From Kitasatospora arboriphila (GTDB lineage: Bacteria; Actinomycetota; Actinomycetes; Mycobacteriales; Mycobacteriaceae), in the NCBI RefSeq assembly GCF_000717275.1, contig NZ_JNYV01000002.1:248001-312000 (forward strand): a stretch of DNA of 64,000 nucleotides. The letters run 5' to 3'. The position numbers and the translations under genes are program-made. Below the pieces are notes generated by a model. The model searched no databases. It was not told the DNA's origin and worked only from the letters and a program-made list of their open reading frames with translations. How positions within the stretch are numbered: the first letter of the stretch is position 1; every line of letters starts with the position of its first letter. Positions 1 to 9,114 of the stretch are shown piece by piece.

Positions 1-531
<531 letters not shown>

Positions 532-582
532 AGATCGGCGAAACCGGCACTCCATCCGGGGTGATGATGGAGGATCAGGTTC

Positions 583-1479
583 GTGCAGGTCGGAATGACG
601 TTGCCGGTGATGGAACCGGATCTTGATGCAACTGTTCTCAAACAATGGGCGAAAGCCGTTGACGATGGGCCTTTTTCGTCCATCTGCTGGGGCGAGCGCA
701 TGGCTTTCGACAACCCGGACAGTCTCACGATGCTCGGTGCGGTTGCCGCGTGGACCGACCGGGTGCAACTGGTCACCACGGTGATCGTGCCCCAACTCCA
801 CGACCCGGTCATGCTGGCGAAGGCGCTCGCAACGGGCGACATGCTCTCCGGCGGACGGCTGACGGTCGGACTCGGGGTAGGCGGACGGCACGAGGACTAT
901 CGAGCAGTTGGCGCCGACCCGAAGAGTCAGACCATCCGCGGCATGGCCGACCGCGTCGCGATCATGAAACGGGTGTGGGCCGGCGAACGGATCACCGATT
1001 CGGTGCTCCCCGTTGGCCCCTTACCCGAGCAGGAGGGTGGACCTCGGCTGATGGTGGGAACCATCGGCCCGAAAACGGTTCGCTCTGCGGCGCATTGGGC
1101 CGAGGGCTTGGCGGGGACCACGCTTGACCTGGACGTCGACAAGCAGAAAGAACTGTTCGACGTCGCCACCACCTCGTGGGCGGAGGCGGGCAAGAAGCCA
1201 CCGCATCTGGCGACATCCTTCTGGTTCGCACTCGGCGATCCCGAACCCGCCCGTGCGCAGATCCACCATCACCTACGTCGGTACATGAACTGGATTCCTG
1301 CCGACTTCGTCGACGCCATCGCTCCCACCACAGGTTGGGCGGGCGACGAGAATCAGCTGGCTGAGGTACTGGCGAAGTTCGCTGCGATCGGAACCGACGA
1401 AATCCACCTCATCCCGACCAGTTCAGACCTCGGTCAACTTCAACGGGTTGCGGACGTGGTCGAGGCGTTTCGCGATTAG
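583..1479 (+). CDS. LLM-class flavin-dependent oxidoreductase (luciferase-like)
   Basis: This 298-residue protein belongs to the bacterial luciferase-like superfamily, whose actinobacterial members mostly use F420 or FMN to oxidise or reduce small molecules. A TIM-barrel pattern is visible with the signature LSGGRLTVGLGVGGRHEDY near residues 88-106, which usually forms part of the cofactor pocket. The GTG start at 583 is preceded by GGAGG (569-573) at good spacing. The gene lies about 50 bases after glutamate dehydrogenase, but nothing ties the two functionally. The substrate cannot be read from the sequence, and F420 versus FMN use is open. Confidence 0.85.
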   Translation: MQVGMTLPVMEPDLDATVLKQWAKAVDDGPFSSICWGERMAFDNPDSLTMLGAVAAWTDRVQLVTTVIVPQLHDPVMLAKALATGDMLSGGRLTVGLGVGGRHEDYRAVGADPKSQTIRGMADRVAIMKRVWAGERITDSVLPVGPLPEQEGGPRLMVGTIGPKTVRSAAHWAEGLAGTTLDLDVDKQKELFDVATTSWAEAGKKPPHLATSFWFALGDPEPARAQIHHHLRRYMNWIPADFVDAIAPTTGWAGDENQLAEVLAKFAAIGTDEIHLIPTSSDLGQLQRVADVVEAFRD

Positions 1480-1669
1480 TCCGATCCGGGAAGCGCGCCC
1501 ATCCGGCTCGATCGAACAGACGTCATTCAATCGGACCACTTTTGTTCGATAGGTAACACAGCGGCTGGGACTTACCGATATTCACATGACAATCGCAATG
1601 CATTCTGCTCTGCGATTGGCTGATGTAATTCAAACCGCTCGAGAATCCCGAACAGCGTGGAGGTCAGAA

Positions 1670-2170
1670 ATGCGATTTGTGAAACAGTGCGCGGCAGCAG
1701 CAGGGGCCGCAACGACAGCGCTTGCCATCTCGGTGGCGACCGCACCGGCCGCAGGTGCCGCTCCAGTCGGGCCGACGCTGACCGCAGCGCCGGTCACCGT
1801 CTACCAGATTCCGGCAATCGGGTTGCAGATCAGTGGCCTTCTCACCGGCGGCCCTCTCCTGGCATCGGTCCAGGCAAGTGCGCAAGCCCCCGGACTCACC
1901 ACATTCTCCGCTCCGGCGAGCCCGGTGACATGTTCGACCAGTGCAGCAGGCGCACTCGTACAGATCGACTACATCAATCTCTCCACCGGAACTCGCGGGA
2001 GCAGCACGGTCAAACCCTGCCGCTACTTCCTTGATCCCGCCCCCACGCACCAGACGGTGAACACCGGATCGGGGCCCGTTGCCTTCACGGTTTCGTTGAA
2101 GGGATCGTCCGCATACCCGAATGCGGGCCAACCCTCCCTTCCGGGCGGTGGCGGATTCATCGCGCCGTGA
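1670..2170 (+). CDS. Secreted protein of unknown function
   Basis: The product is 166 residues with a classical Sec signal peptide: a basic start (MRFVKQ), an alanine-rich hydrophobic core and a probable cleavage after PAAGA. The mature part is rich in Ala, Ser, Thr and Pro. It holds two cysteines (one in SPVTCSTS, one in VKPCRYF) that could form one disulfide. A GGAGG sequence (1659-1663) six bases before the ATG at 1670 decides the start over an upstream ATG at 1586. I do not recognise the family. A role in the cell envelope is suggested only by secretion. About 190 bases upstream are AT-richer and probably hold its promoter. Confidence 0.75.
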   Translation: MRFVKQCAAAAGAATTALAISVATAPAAGAAPVGPTLTAAPVTVYQIPAIGLQISGLLTGGPLLASVQASAQAPGLTTFSAPASPVTCSTSAAGALVQIDYINLSTGTRGSSTVKPCRYFLDPAPTHQTVNTGSGPVAFTVSLKGSSAYPNAGQPSLPGGGGFIAP

Positions 2171-2386
2171 CCGATTGACACCGGCAGAGGTGCGCGCCGG
2201 GCCGTGGTTGCGAACCCGGGCGCACCTCGCCCACCGTTACCTGTCCGTTATCGTTCGTCACGATTGCGCGCCGAAGCTCGCTTGCGCATTGCTTGGGTGA
2301 GCGCAACTTTCTAGTGTTCAGGCAGAGCCACCAACCTGACGCCCGAGTTTGCGTGGATTCCCGTATCGAACGAGAAAGGCAGAACA

Positions 2387-2779
2387 ATGAGCACAGATTT
2401 CCTGGCAACCGAGTTCTCCAACCACGAATGGCCGTTCGAGATCAATGTCGAATCCTTCACCGAAGCACACGCAGTTGTCCGCGTGAGTGGCAACGCCGAC
2501 ATGGTCACCTCTCCGCAGCTTTTGGCGGTCATCAATGCAGCGATGGCCAACTACTCAGAGGTGGTACTCGACCTGTCTCAGGTGAACTTCTTTTCCTCTG
2601 CCGCCGTCGATGTGGTGTTCGAGGCATACGCTCGCCGGCCCGACAGTTTCAGGGTCTTCGCGCCGGTCCGTCCGGCCCGTCAGGTCCTCGAACTGTTCGC
2701 CGACGAGCGCCTTCTCACCGAAGCACCTGCTCCGGTCGTCGACATCCGCCGTTCCCCCGGGCTACAGGACGCGTCCTGA
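2387..2779 (+). CDS. STAS-domain protein (anti-sigma factor antagonist type)
   Basis: This 130-residue protein has the STAS fold used by SpoIIAA/RsbV-type antagonists, which bind anti-sigma kinases and free an alternative sigma factor. The run VVLDLSQVNFFSSAAVDVV (about residues 60-78) fits the conserved strand-loop-helix with the phosphorylatable serine. The N-terminal 20 residues precede the domain and look unstructured. No anti-sigma kinase or sigma gene is adjacent, so the partner is elsewhere. The gene stands alone, convergent with the dehydrogenase gene that ends at 2791. Confidence 0.8.
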   Translation: MSTDFLATEFSNHEWPFEINVESFTEAHAVVRVSGNADMVTSPQLLAVINAAMANYSEVVLDLSQVNFFSSAAVDVVFEAYARRPDSFRVFAPVRPARQVLELFADERLLTEAPAPVVDIRRSPGLQDAS

Positions 2780-2790
2780 TCGCTGCTGGC

Positions 2791-3876
2791 TCACAGCTTG
2801 AAACGGCCCGCCATGCCCCGCAAGGGCATATCTGCACTCGTGAGGATTCCTGGTCGAGCGTTGACCACCGAACGGATCGAGTTCAGCGCGGGCAAACCTG
2901 TGACGGTCATGCCGATGGATGCGAAATCCTCCGGGTTGTCGAGCCGCACTCCAGGTTTCGGGAAGATCATGTGCTTGCTGTAGATGTTCGGGTCGCCCTG
3001 AATATGGGTGATGTAGCAACCCTTGATATCCCAGCTGGGCGCGGTGTGGGGCGTCATCTGCCATTCCAGGTGTGACTCGACCCGCGGCACACCGTCCACC
3101 ATGCCCTGGTACTTGATGTAGTTCGCGCCCAGCGAACCCTTCGGCATCTGATACCACCCCAGGTCCACGTCCTTGGTGCACGCACCGAGCTCATAGGAGA
3201 ACTTGACCTCGTCCAGCTCGAGATCAAAACAATCGGCCATCATGTAGACGCTGTCGGAGAACACTCTTGTGTACTTCTCCAGTGATCCGGGGATCGACGG
3301 GTCGTCGATGGGACGTCCGTACCCGACTTCTTTCCACGTCTCCACCGAGTGGTGGCATGACACATCTACGGATTCGATGACGGTCACGTTTTCGATGTCT
3401 GCCACATCGGCGGAGTGGACGACTCCGAGTATCTGGCACAGCCCCGGATTCATACCGGTGCCATAGAAGGTGGAACCTCCACGCTGACAGGCGGCTTCGA
3501 GCACTTCGGTGGTCTTCTTGCCGGACGGGTGCGGGTGGTTCTGATTTCTGTGGTGACCCGTGATCCAGTCGGCCGTGGTGACGACGTTGATGCCCGCTTC
3601 GAGCACACGCTCGTACAGTTCTTCGTCCGGGAACACTCCGTGAAACGTCAACACATCCGGCTTCGCAGCGATGATGTCGTCCACCGACCCGGTGGCGATG
3701 ACCCCGTTCGGCGCCAGGCCCGCTATCTCGCCCGCGTCCCGGCCCACCTTCTCCGGGGTGTAGCAGTGCAAGCCGATCAGCTCGAGGTCGGGATGACTTG
3801 CGATCCGCTTGATCATCTCGGTTCCCACATTTCCTGTGGCCACCTGGAATACGCGAATCTTCTCAGCAGTACTCAT
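2791..3876 (-). CDS. Rossmann-fold dehydrogenase, dihydrodipicolinate reductase-like
   Basis: The 361-residue product begins with a NAD(P)-binding Rossmann unit (RVFQVATGNVGTEMIKRI) as in dihydrodipicolinate reductase and 2,4-diaminopentanoate dehydrogenase relatives. The rest matches the long actinobacterial subfamily often found in steroid or lipid catabolic clusters. The start at 3876 is chosen because a GGGAGA ribosome site lies just upstream, and an earlier in-frame start would add a non-conserved basic leader. It follows the Rieske oxygenase gene by 63 bases on the same strand. The two are likely cotranscribed and probably act on the same substrate. The exact reaction is unknown. Confidence 0.75.
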   Translation of the reverse strand: MSTAEKIRVFQVATGNVGTEMIKRIASHPDLELIGLHCYTPEKVGRDAGEIAGLAPNGVIATGSVDDIIAAKPDVLTFHGVFPDEELYERVLEAGINVVTTADWITGHHRNQNHPHPSGKKTTEVLEAACQRGGSTFYGTGMNPGLCQILGVVHSADVADIENVTVIESVDVSCHHSVETWKEVGYGRPIDDPSIPGSLEKYTRVFSDSVYMMADCFDLELDEVKFSYELGACTKDVDLGWYQMPKGSLGANYIKYQGMVDGVPRVESHLEWQMTPHTAPSWDIKGCYITHIQGDPNIYSKHMIFPKPGVRLDNPEDFASIGMTVTGLPALNSIRSVVNARPGILTSADMPLRGMAGRFKL

Positions 3877-3939
3877 GTGTTGTCTCCCTGTTGATCTCGG
3901 CTTGTGTACCGATCCTCGGACCGGCAGTTCGACCACCGA

Positions 3940-4968
3940 TCACGATGTGGCCTCGACTGTCGACGTGTGAGCGTGGGTGCGAACCTGCTCATCTGGATAG
4001 AACTGCGCGGCCCAGGCGCGCAGGGCTCGAAAGCCCTCGAACTCCTTGCGCGAGAGGGCCGGTGGGTCGGAGTACCTCTGGTGCGCCCAGATGTTGATGT
4101 CAGCCGCGAACTGTTCGATGATGTAGTTCGCCATCGTCTTCGCGTACTCGTTCATCTCCGCGGACTGGTCACCGGGCTTGCGCCCGATCCACACCGTGAA
4201 CCGGACGTCGGACGTGTTGTCGTCGACGGGCGTCACCGCGGACAGAGTGCGGTTGTCGACCATGCCCCAGCTCTTGGTGACCGCCACGCCGAGTCCGCCG
4301 TTGATGGCCTCCACCCCGCTGCTCACATCGTCTTCGGAGACCGCGTCGTCAAAGGCCACCGTGAAGTCGACATACGAGACCGGCTCGTCGAAGTCCTGCC
4401 GGGTGAACTCCGGGATGAACGGCGTTTTGTGCACGAATTTGAAGTGGGCGAAGTCCACGCCGTTTTCCATGATGTATTGCGGATGCAGTTCGAGCCGCTC
4501 GCGGTAGAGCACGCCGACGGGGAACGACGGGTAGTAGTCGTCCGCGCTCTTGCCGTCGTCGAAGTCGGCGAACACATCCGGAACATCGAAGTAGGGGGCT
4601 CGGCCCTCCACGTCGTGCCAGATCCAGATGGATTCGTTGCGCTCTACGACGGGGTAACTGCGGATCCGCCGGCCCTTGTTCGGATGGTTCTCGTAGGGAA
4701 TGCAGACATTCCGGCCCTCGGAGTTCCATTCCCATCCGTGAAACGGGCAGACCAGGTTCTCGCCCTCCACATGTCCGCCGTAGCCGAGGTGGGCGCCGAG
4801 ATGTTCGCAGTAGGCGTCGAAGACCGCGACCTGGCCCGACGCAGTTCGCCATGCCACCATCTCGCGGCCGAAATACGTCATCCGGTGGACTTCGCGCACG
4901 GTGACCTCAGCCGACCAAGCCACCTGAAACCAGCCGGTGGGCTTCATGGACAGTGTGGGTTTGGCCAC
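3940..4968 (-). CDS. Rieske non-heme iron oxygenase, KshA-like
   Basis: This 342-residue oxygenase component would hydroxylate a ring or steroid-like substrate using electrons from a separate reductase. The Rieske cluster ligands are clear: C-x-H in AYCEHLGAH and C-x2-H in VCPFHGW. The mononuclear iron site reads N-x2-D-x2-H-x4-H in ENGVDFAHFKFVH, and a later aspartate lies in AADINIWAHQRY. The overall order resembles KshA, the oxygenase of 3-ketosteroid 9-alpha-hydroxylase. A GTG start at 4968 is chosen because GGAGG lies six bases upstream; an ATG further up would add about 50 poorly conserved residues. A KshB-like reductase is encoded at 17097-18158, not beside it. The substrate is inferred only. 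Confidence 0.85.
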   Translation of the reverse strand: MAKPTLSMKPTGWFQVAWSAEVTVREVHRMTYFGREMVAWRTASGQVAVFDAYCEHLGAHLGYGGHVEGENLVCPFHGWEWNSEGRNVCIPYENHPNKGRRIRSYPVVERNESIWIWHDVEGRAPYFDVPDVFADFDDGKSADDYYPSFPVGVLYRERLELHPQYIMENGVDFAHFKFVHKTPFIPEFTRQDFDEPVSYVDFTVAFDDAVSEDDVSSGVEAINGGLGVAVTKSWGMVDNRTLSAVTPVDDNTSDVRFTVWIGRKPGDQSAEMNEYAKTMANYIIEQFAADINIWAHQRYSDPPALSRKEFEGFRALRAWAAQFYPDEQVRTHAHTSTVEATS

Positions 4969-5086
4969 GCCGAACCTCCGCGTCTCTCGAATTACGTTGT
5001 GCCGCAGTCGACGCCGAGCAGCCACTCGAATGGACCACGCACCCTGCGGCGGCCGCGCTGACCACAACCGTAGAACCATCTGTGAA

Positions 5087-5112
5087 ACTTGTAAAGAGGG
5101 CTCTTTGAAAGT
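5087..5112. promoter_or_regulatory. Imperfect palindrome, probable TetR operator
   Basis: Two 12-base arms (5087-5098 and 5101-5112) flank a GG centre and pair at 10 of 12 positions. The inner AAAGAG/CTCTTT pairs are perfect. The site lies between the divergent Rieske oxygenase and TetR genes, 37 bases before the TetR start. Its size and symmetry suit a TetR dimer. Binding is inferred from position and shape. Confidence 0.55.
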
Positions 5113-5148
5113 ATGCGTCGCGGCTGACACCGACTACCATCAGCTGTC

Positions 5149-5769
5149 ATGACCGAAGTGGCGGCGCCGAGCAGGCGGGCGAACAAGCGAGGAATCGCCA
5201 CCCGCGAGAGCATGATCAAATCCGCGATCACCGCACTGGCAACGGGCGACCCCGGCGCCGTGTCGGGAAACCGGATCGCTCGCGACATCGGGGCCACCTG
5301 GGGCGTGGTGAAGTATCAGTTCGGCGACATCGACGGATTGTGGGCCGCCGTACTCCGCTACACCGCCGAGCAACGTGGCGATCTGCCTGCGAACGTCAAG
5401 CCGGGTGGCACCCTTGAAGAACGGGTGACCGGGCTCATCGAGGCGATGTACGTGGGGCTGCGATCGCCGGAATCGCTGGCGATCGAAACACTGCGTGCGG
5501 CTCTGCCTCGCGAACGCACCGAGCTCGAGCGCGACTTCCCCCTCACCGCAGCCGAGCTCGCCTCGTGGAAACCGCGCTGGGACAACGCTTGTGAGCGCGC
5601 ATTCGCCGACTTGGGTGTGGATCCGGTCCGGATCCGGCAGATGGCTGCGCTGATCCCGGCCGCCATGCGCGGCATCACCTCGGAGCGAATCCTCGGGACG
5701 TACGGTGACCTCGACGATGCCCGCGACGGGCTGGTCAACGCCATCATCGCCTACCTGAACTCGCAGTAG
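5149..5769 (+). CDS. TetR/AcrR-family transcriptional regulator
   Basis: The protein has 206 residues, the usual size for the family. An N-terminal helix-turn-helix spans about residues 15-65 (ESMIKSAITAL...GNRIARDIGATWGVVKYQFGD), followed by an all-helical ligand domain. It is divergent from the Rieske oxygenase operon and a palindrome sits in the shared gap, so it most likely represses that operon and itself. The recognition helix motif TWGVVKYQFGD replaces the more common S-x-x-x-Y-x-H-F. The inducer cannot be told from the sequence. Confidence 0.88.
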   Translation: MTEVAAPSRRANKRGIATRESMIKSAITALATGDPGAVSGNRIARDIGATWGVVKYQFGDIDGLWAAVLRYTAEQRGDLPANVKPGGTLEERVTGLIEAMYVGLRSPESLAIETLRAALPRERTELERDFPLTAAELASWKPRWDNACERAFADLGVDPVRIRQMAALIPAAMRGITSERILGTYGDLDDARDGLVNAIIAYLNSQ

Positions 5770-5901
5770 CCGGCGAAACCTGAGCGAATCACTTATCCCA
5801 AAACTGGCATGAATGATCCTTGTTTCGTTGCGATGCATAGTGTTTCGTGAACAGTCGTCGAACTCTCTCCACGGCGGTGGCGCCGGTGTTTTAATATCGC
5901 C

Positions 5902-7185
5902 ATGTCATTTAGTGGTCGGACTCTCGCCCTCCGTGTCATCGCCGCTGTAGGCCTCCTCGTCGGATCGTTGGCGCTGTCGGGCGTCCCTGCCGCGCAGGCA
6001 GATCCGGGGCCCGGGTCTCCACTCCCGTCGGCCGACCCCTTCTACAGCTACGACGGGTCACTCACCGACATCACGCCGGGCACGGTACTGCGGAGCCGGC
6101 CGATGACTTTTCGGACGCCGACGCTCGACACCCCGATCACCGGCAGCCAGGTCCTCTACCGCACAACCGATCAGCAAGGCAGAGGTGCTGTCACCGTCGC
6201 AACAGTGCTGCGGCCGCTGGTGCCCGGACCGACGAAGCTGATCTCGTACCACATGGCGTACGACGCCCTCGGTTCTCAATGCGATCCGTCGTACACACTC
6301 AGCGGCGGATCATCCAGTCCCATCGCCGAGGCCGAGCAAGCAGTGATCGCCGGCTACCTGGCCGCCGGATACACCGTGGTGGCGCCCGACTACGAGGGTG
6401 AAAATCTGGAGTGGACCATCGGACGCCAGTCCGGCTATGCCGCGCTCGACGGTGTCCGGGCTGCTGAGGCCTTCTTGAAGCTGCCGGTCTCCACCCCGGT
6501 GGGCCTGCTCGGGTACTCGGGCGGTTCGGTACCCACCCAGTGGGGTGCCGAGGTAGCACCGAAGTACGCGCCCGAACTGAACATCATCGGCGTTGCGGCA
6601 GGCGGATTGCCCGTCGACCTAGCCCACAACCTTCCTTACATCAGCGGCGGCACCCAGTGGGCGGGCGTGATCCCCGCGCTGATCGTCGCGTACCAGCGCG
6701 CCTACGACCTCGACACCAGCAAGTTCATCTCCGACTACGGCCAGCAGCTGATGCAAACGGTGAGTTCGGAGTGCATCGCGAACTTTGCCGGTGACTATCC
6801 CGGCCTGACGGACGCCCAGATGGTGAAGGCCCCGTACACCTCTCTGTTGCAGGTGCCGCAGGTTGTCGGCGCGATCGACGACAACATCATGGGTAGCCAG
6901 GGAACCCCGAAGGCGCCATTGTTCCTGGCTGTCGGGCATGCCGATCCCATCGGCGACACCATCATGGTCACCGACGACGTGGTCGGTCTGGCACACGAAT
7001 ACTGCGGCCGCGGAGTCGATGTCACCTACGCGCAGTACAACGGCCTGACGCACCAGGAATCGTTCCCACCGTTCGAGGCACAGGGCTTCGAGTACCTGAC
7101 CGAACGTTTTGCGGGTATCCCCACCCGTAGCAACTGCGCCGGAATTCCACTCGGTAACAGCCTCGCGCCCACACCGATTCCCTGA
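5902..7185 (+). CDS. Secretory lipase (LIP family, alpha/beta hydrolase)
   Basis: A 427-residue exported lipase of the family typified by Candida secretory lipases, which hydrolyses acylglycerols outside the membrane. The signal peptide ends near AAQA/DPG at about residue 33. The nucleophile elbow is GYSGGS (LLGYSGGSVPTQW). The acid is probably the aspartate in VGHADPIGD and the base the histidine in NGLTHQES. Four mature cysteines (SQCDPSY, SECIANF, EYCGRG, SNCAG) could form two disulfides, as expected for a secreted enzyme. It is transcribed alone. Substrate range (triglyceride, wax ester or other) is not evident. Confidence 0.88.
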   Translation: MSFSGRTLALRVIAAVGLLVGSLALSGVPAAQADPGPGSPLPSADPFYSYDGSLTDITPGTVLRSRPMTFRTPTLDTPITGSQVLYRTTDQQGRGAVTVATVLRPLVPGPTKLISYHMAYDALGSQCDPSYTLSGGSSSPIAEAEQAVIAGYLAAGYTVVAPDYEGENLEWTIGRQSGYAALDGVRAAEAFLKLPVSTPVGLLGYSGGSVPTQWGAEVAPKYAPELNIIGVAAGGLPVDLAHNLPYISGGTQWAGVIPALIVAYQRAYDLDTSKFISDYGQQLMQTVSSECIANFAGDYPGLTDAQMVKAPYTSLLQVPQVVGAIDDNIMGSQGTPKAPLFLAVGHADPIGDTIMVTDDVVGLAHEYCGRGVDVTYAQYNGLTHQESFPPFEAQGFEYLTERFAGIPTRSNCAGIPLGNSLAPTPIP

Positions 7186-7260
7186 CCACTCCATCCGGCT
7201 CGGTCCAGCAGCACAGGCGAGACCGGTTTGAATCCGCGGTGTTCTGGCTACGTCCTACCC

Positions 7261-7665
7261 ATGCGTCTGGGTTTCCGACATCGAATGCCGACTGTGGAAC
7301 TCGCCATGCCGTTGCCGTCGGATGCGGTGTGGGACGTCCTCGTGGACCTGACGTCGTGGCCGAAGTGGGGCCCGACGGTTGCCGGTGCTGAACTCGATGA
7401 ACCCGGGCCGCTGAAGCTGGGCGCCCGCGGCAAGGTGTGGACACCGGTCGGCGTACCGCTCCCATTCGAGATCAACGAGTTCATCGACGGGCGGGTATGG
7501 GCTTGGCGGGTGGCGGGTGTGCCCGCCACCCGGCACGAGGTGATCCCGACACGGAGCGGTTGCGTGCTCAGTATGGCTGTGCCGGTGTGGGCGCCGGCCT
7601 ACTTGAGCATCATGGCGATCGCGGTACCTCGGATCGAGCGTCTCGCCGCCGAGCGCGTCTCCTGA
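7261..7665 (+). CDS. SRPBCC/polyketide-cyclase-like small protein
   Basis: The product is about 134 residues and fits the START/SRPBCC hydrophobic-pocket fold. It has an opening strand and helix (ELAMPLPSDAVWDVLVDLTSWPKWGPTVAG), a middle G-x-V-W-x-V block and a closing amphipathic helix. Such proteins bind or cyclise small hydrophobic ligands, but many have no known role. The ATG at 7261 is preferred to a TTG at 7228; neither has a good ribosome site, so the start is uncertain. It is not clearly in an operon, with the next gene 64 bases away. Confidence 0.65.
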   Translation: MRLGFRHRMPTVELAMPLPSDAVWDVLVDLTSWPKWGPTVAGAELDEPGPLKLGARGKVWTPVGVPLPFEINEFIDGRVWAWRVAGVPATRHEVIPTRSGCVLSMAVPVWAPAYLSIMAIAVPRIERLAAERVS

Positions 7666-7729
7666 GGAGAACACATCTACAACTGTTCGGACTCCTGCCC
7701 GACCTGATGTGCCACGGTACGTTCTCTGA

Positions 7730-8604
7730 GTGAGTAACTCGCTGCTGGCGGTTCTGTGCGCGATCGGCGCTGCTCTGTGTATCGCAGTGGGCACGGTGAT
7801 CCGACAGCAATCGGCGTCGGTGATCAGCGATGATGACGTGGGCGCGCTCGGCCCGATCACCACACTCGTTCGCAGACCGGAATGGTGGCTGGGCACATTG
7901 GTCGGGTTCGGTGGTTACGGCCTTCAGGCGGTTGCTCTAGGGCTCGGATCGCTTCTGCTCGTGCAGCCCCTTCTCGTGTTGTCGTTGCTGTTCGCCCTAC
8001 CACTGGGGGCGAGATTCTCCGGTCGTACCGTCCGGCCACTGGACTGGGCCTGGGCGGCGGCGTTGACCCTGTCCGTCGCCGTACTCGTTGTGGTGGGCGA
8101 CCCACGCCCCGGTGTCGAACGTGCCGAGACGCAGCACTGGATCATCATCTGCGCCATCGGGTTACCGTTTGTCGCCGCGTGTGTCCTGCTGTCGCGAACC
8201 GGATCCAGGTCACGACGTGCGCTACTTCTGGGACTCGCCGGGGGCGCACTCTTCGGGGTTGCAGCAGTGTTGACCAAGGGGGTTGTCCACCTCGTCGGCA
8301 GCGGCCCCGTTGCGCTGCTCACGTCCGTGGAGCCCTACGCGCTGATCGTTGTGGCGGTGATCGCTATTTCACTGCAGCAGTCGGCTTTTCAGGTCGGCGC
8401 ATTGCAGGCATCGCTCCCGGCACCACGGTGATGGAACCGATGGTCGCCTCACTGCTGGGCTTCGTTGTGCTCGGCGAGTACTTGCATGCCGACAAGGCAG
8501 TGGCCGCAATCCTGGCGATCGCGCTTGTCGCCACGGTCGCCGCTGCAGTTGCATTGGCCCGAAGTGCTGCCGACAGTGAGGAGGTGGTCGCCACGACCAC
8601 CTGA
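7730..8604 (+). pseudogene. DMT-family membrane transporter, frameshifted near base 8420
   Basis: The gene encodes a multi-helix membrane protein of the drug/metabolite transporter type. It has a hydrophobic first helix (LLAVLCAIGAALCIAVGTVI), several further helices and repeated charge gaps. Reading frame 1 ends at 8431 after GALQASLPA. The expected last helices (TTVMEPMVASLLGFVVLGEYL and onwards to 8604) continue in the next frame. Restoring one A near 8420 would rejoin the frames into a protein of about 291 residues. This is a true single-base deletion or a sequence error; no slippery heptamer suggests programmed frameshifting. The start is GTG 7730. Confidence 0.7.
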
Positions 8605-8636
8605 TTGTGCAGCTGAAAACAGGACAGAGGAGCAAA

Positions 8637-9023
8637 ATGTCAAAACCGCCCACCACCAATGACATCTGGCGGCGCCGGTCTCTCTTGGTCACGTTTGTGG
8701 CCGCCTTGGTGACCCAGAACGCGATCGCGATTCCCTACGTCCGCGAGAACGGCCCGAAGTCGATGCTGGACTTCTTCATCGGAGACATCCACAAGACAAC
8801 GCCGGGCCGCTTCGCGATGGTCGACCTCATGTACGTGGTCATCGGATTCCATATCTGGGCGTTCTCGGAAGCGAAGAAGCTCCACATCATCCGGTGGTGG
8901 GTCGCTTCATTTGTCCTCACCTTCGGGGTGGGCATCGCGACCGCGATCCCCTTCTTCCTGCTCGCGCGGGATCGCGCTGTCGAGCGCTGCGGGTCCGACC
9001 ACCAGGTCGTAAGCGCCATGTAG
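8637..9023 (+). CDS. DUF2834-type small membrane protein
   Basis: This 128-residue protein carries three or four predicted membrane helices: one near residues 14-32, one around VDLMYVVIGFHIWAF and one in WWVASFVLTFGVGIATAIPFFLLA. The pattern matches DUF2834-type proteins, which have no known function. An AGAGGAG ribosome site precedes the ATG at 8637. It follows the transporter gene by about 30 bases and may be cotranscribed with it. Confidence 0.7.
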   Translation: MSKPPTTNDIWRRRSLLVTFVAALVTQNAIAIPYVRENGPKSMLDFFIGDIHKTTPGRFAMVDLMYVVIGFHIWAFSEAKKLHIIRWWVASFVLTFGVGIATAIPFFLLARDRAVERCGSDHQVVSAM

Positions 9024-9114
9024 TGCAAACGTGCTGTAGCCACCTGGGCAGGGTGGCCAGCGTACTGGCCTTATTGCCACGGCTGCCGTAGCGTCCGCAA
9101 CGGGGAGGATGTGG

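Noticed and set aside
3904..5061. Long plus-strand frame opposite the Rieske oxygenase
   Set aside because: It is the antisense shadow of a gene with clear iron-ligand motifs; its composition is unnatural.
7730..8604. Programmed ribosomal frameshift in the DMT transporter
   Set aside because: No slippery heptamer or clear downstream structure near 8420; a one-base deletion or error is simpler.
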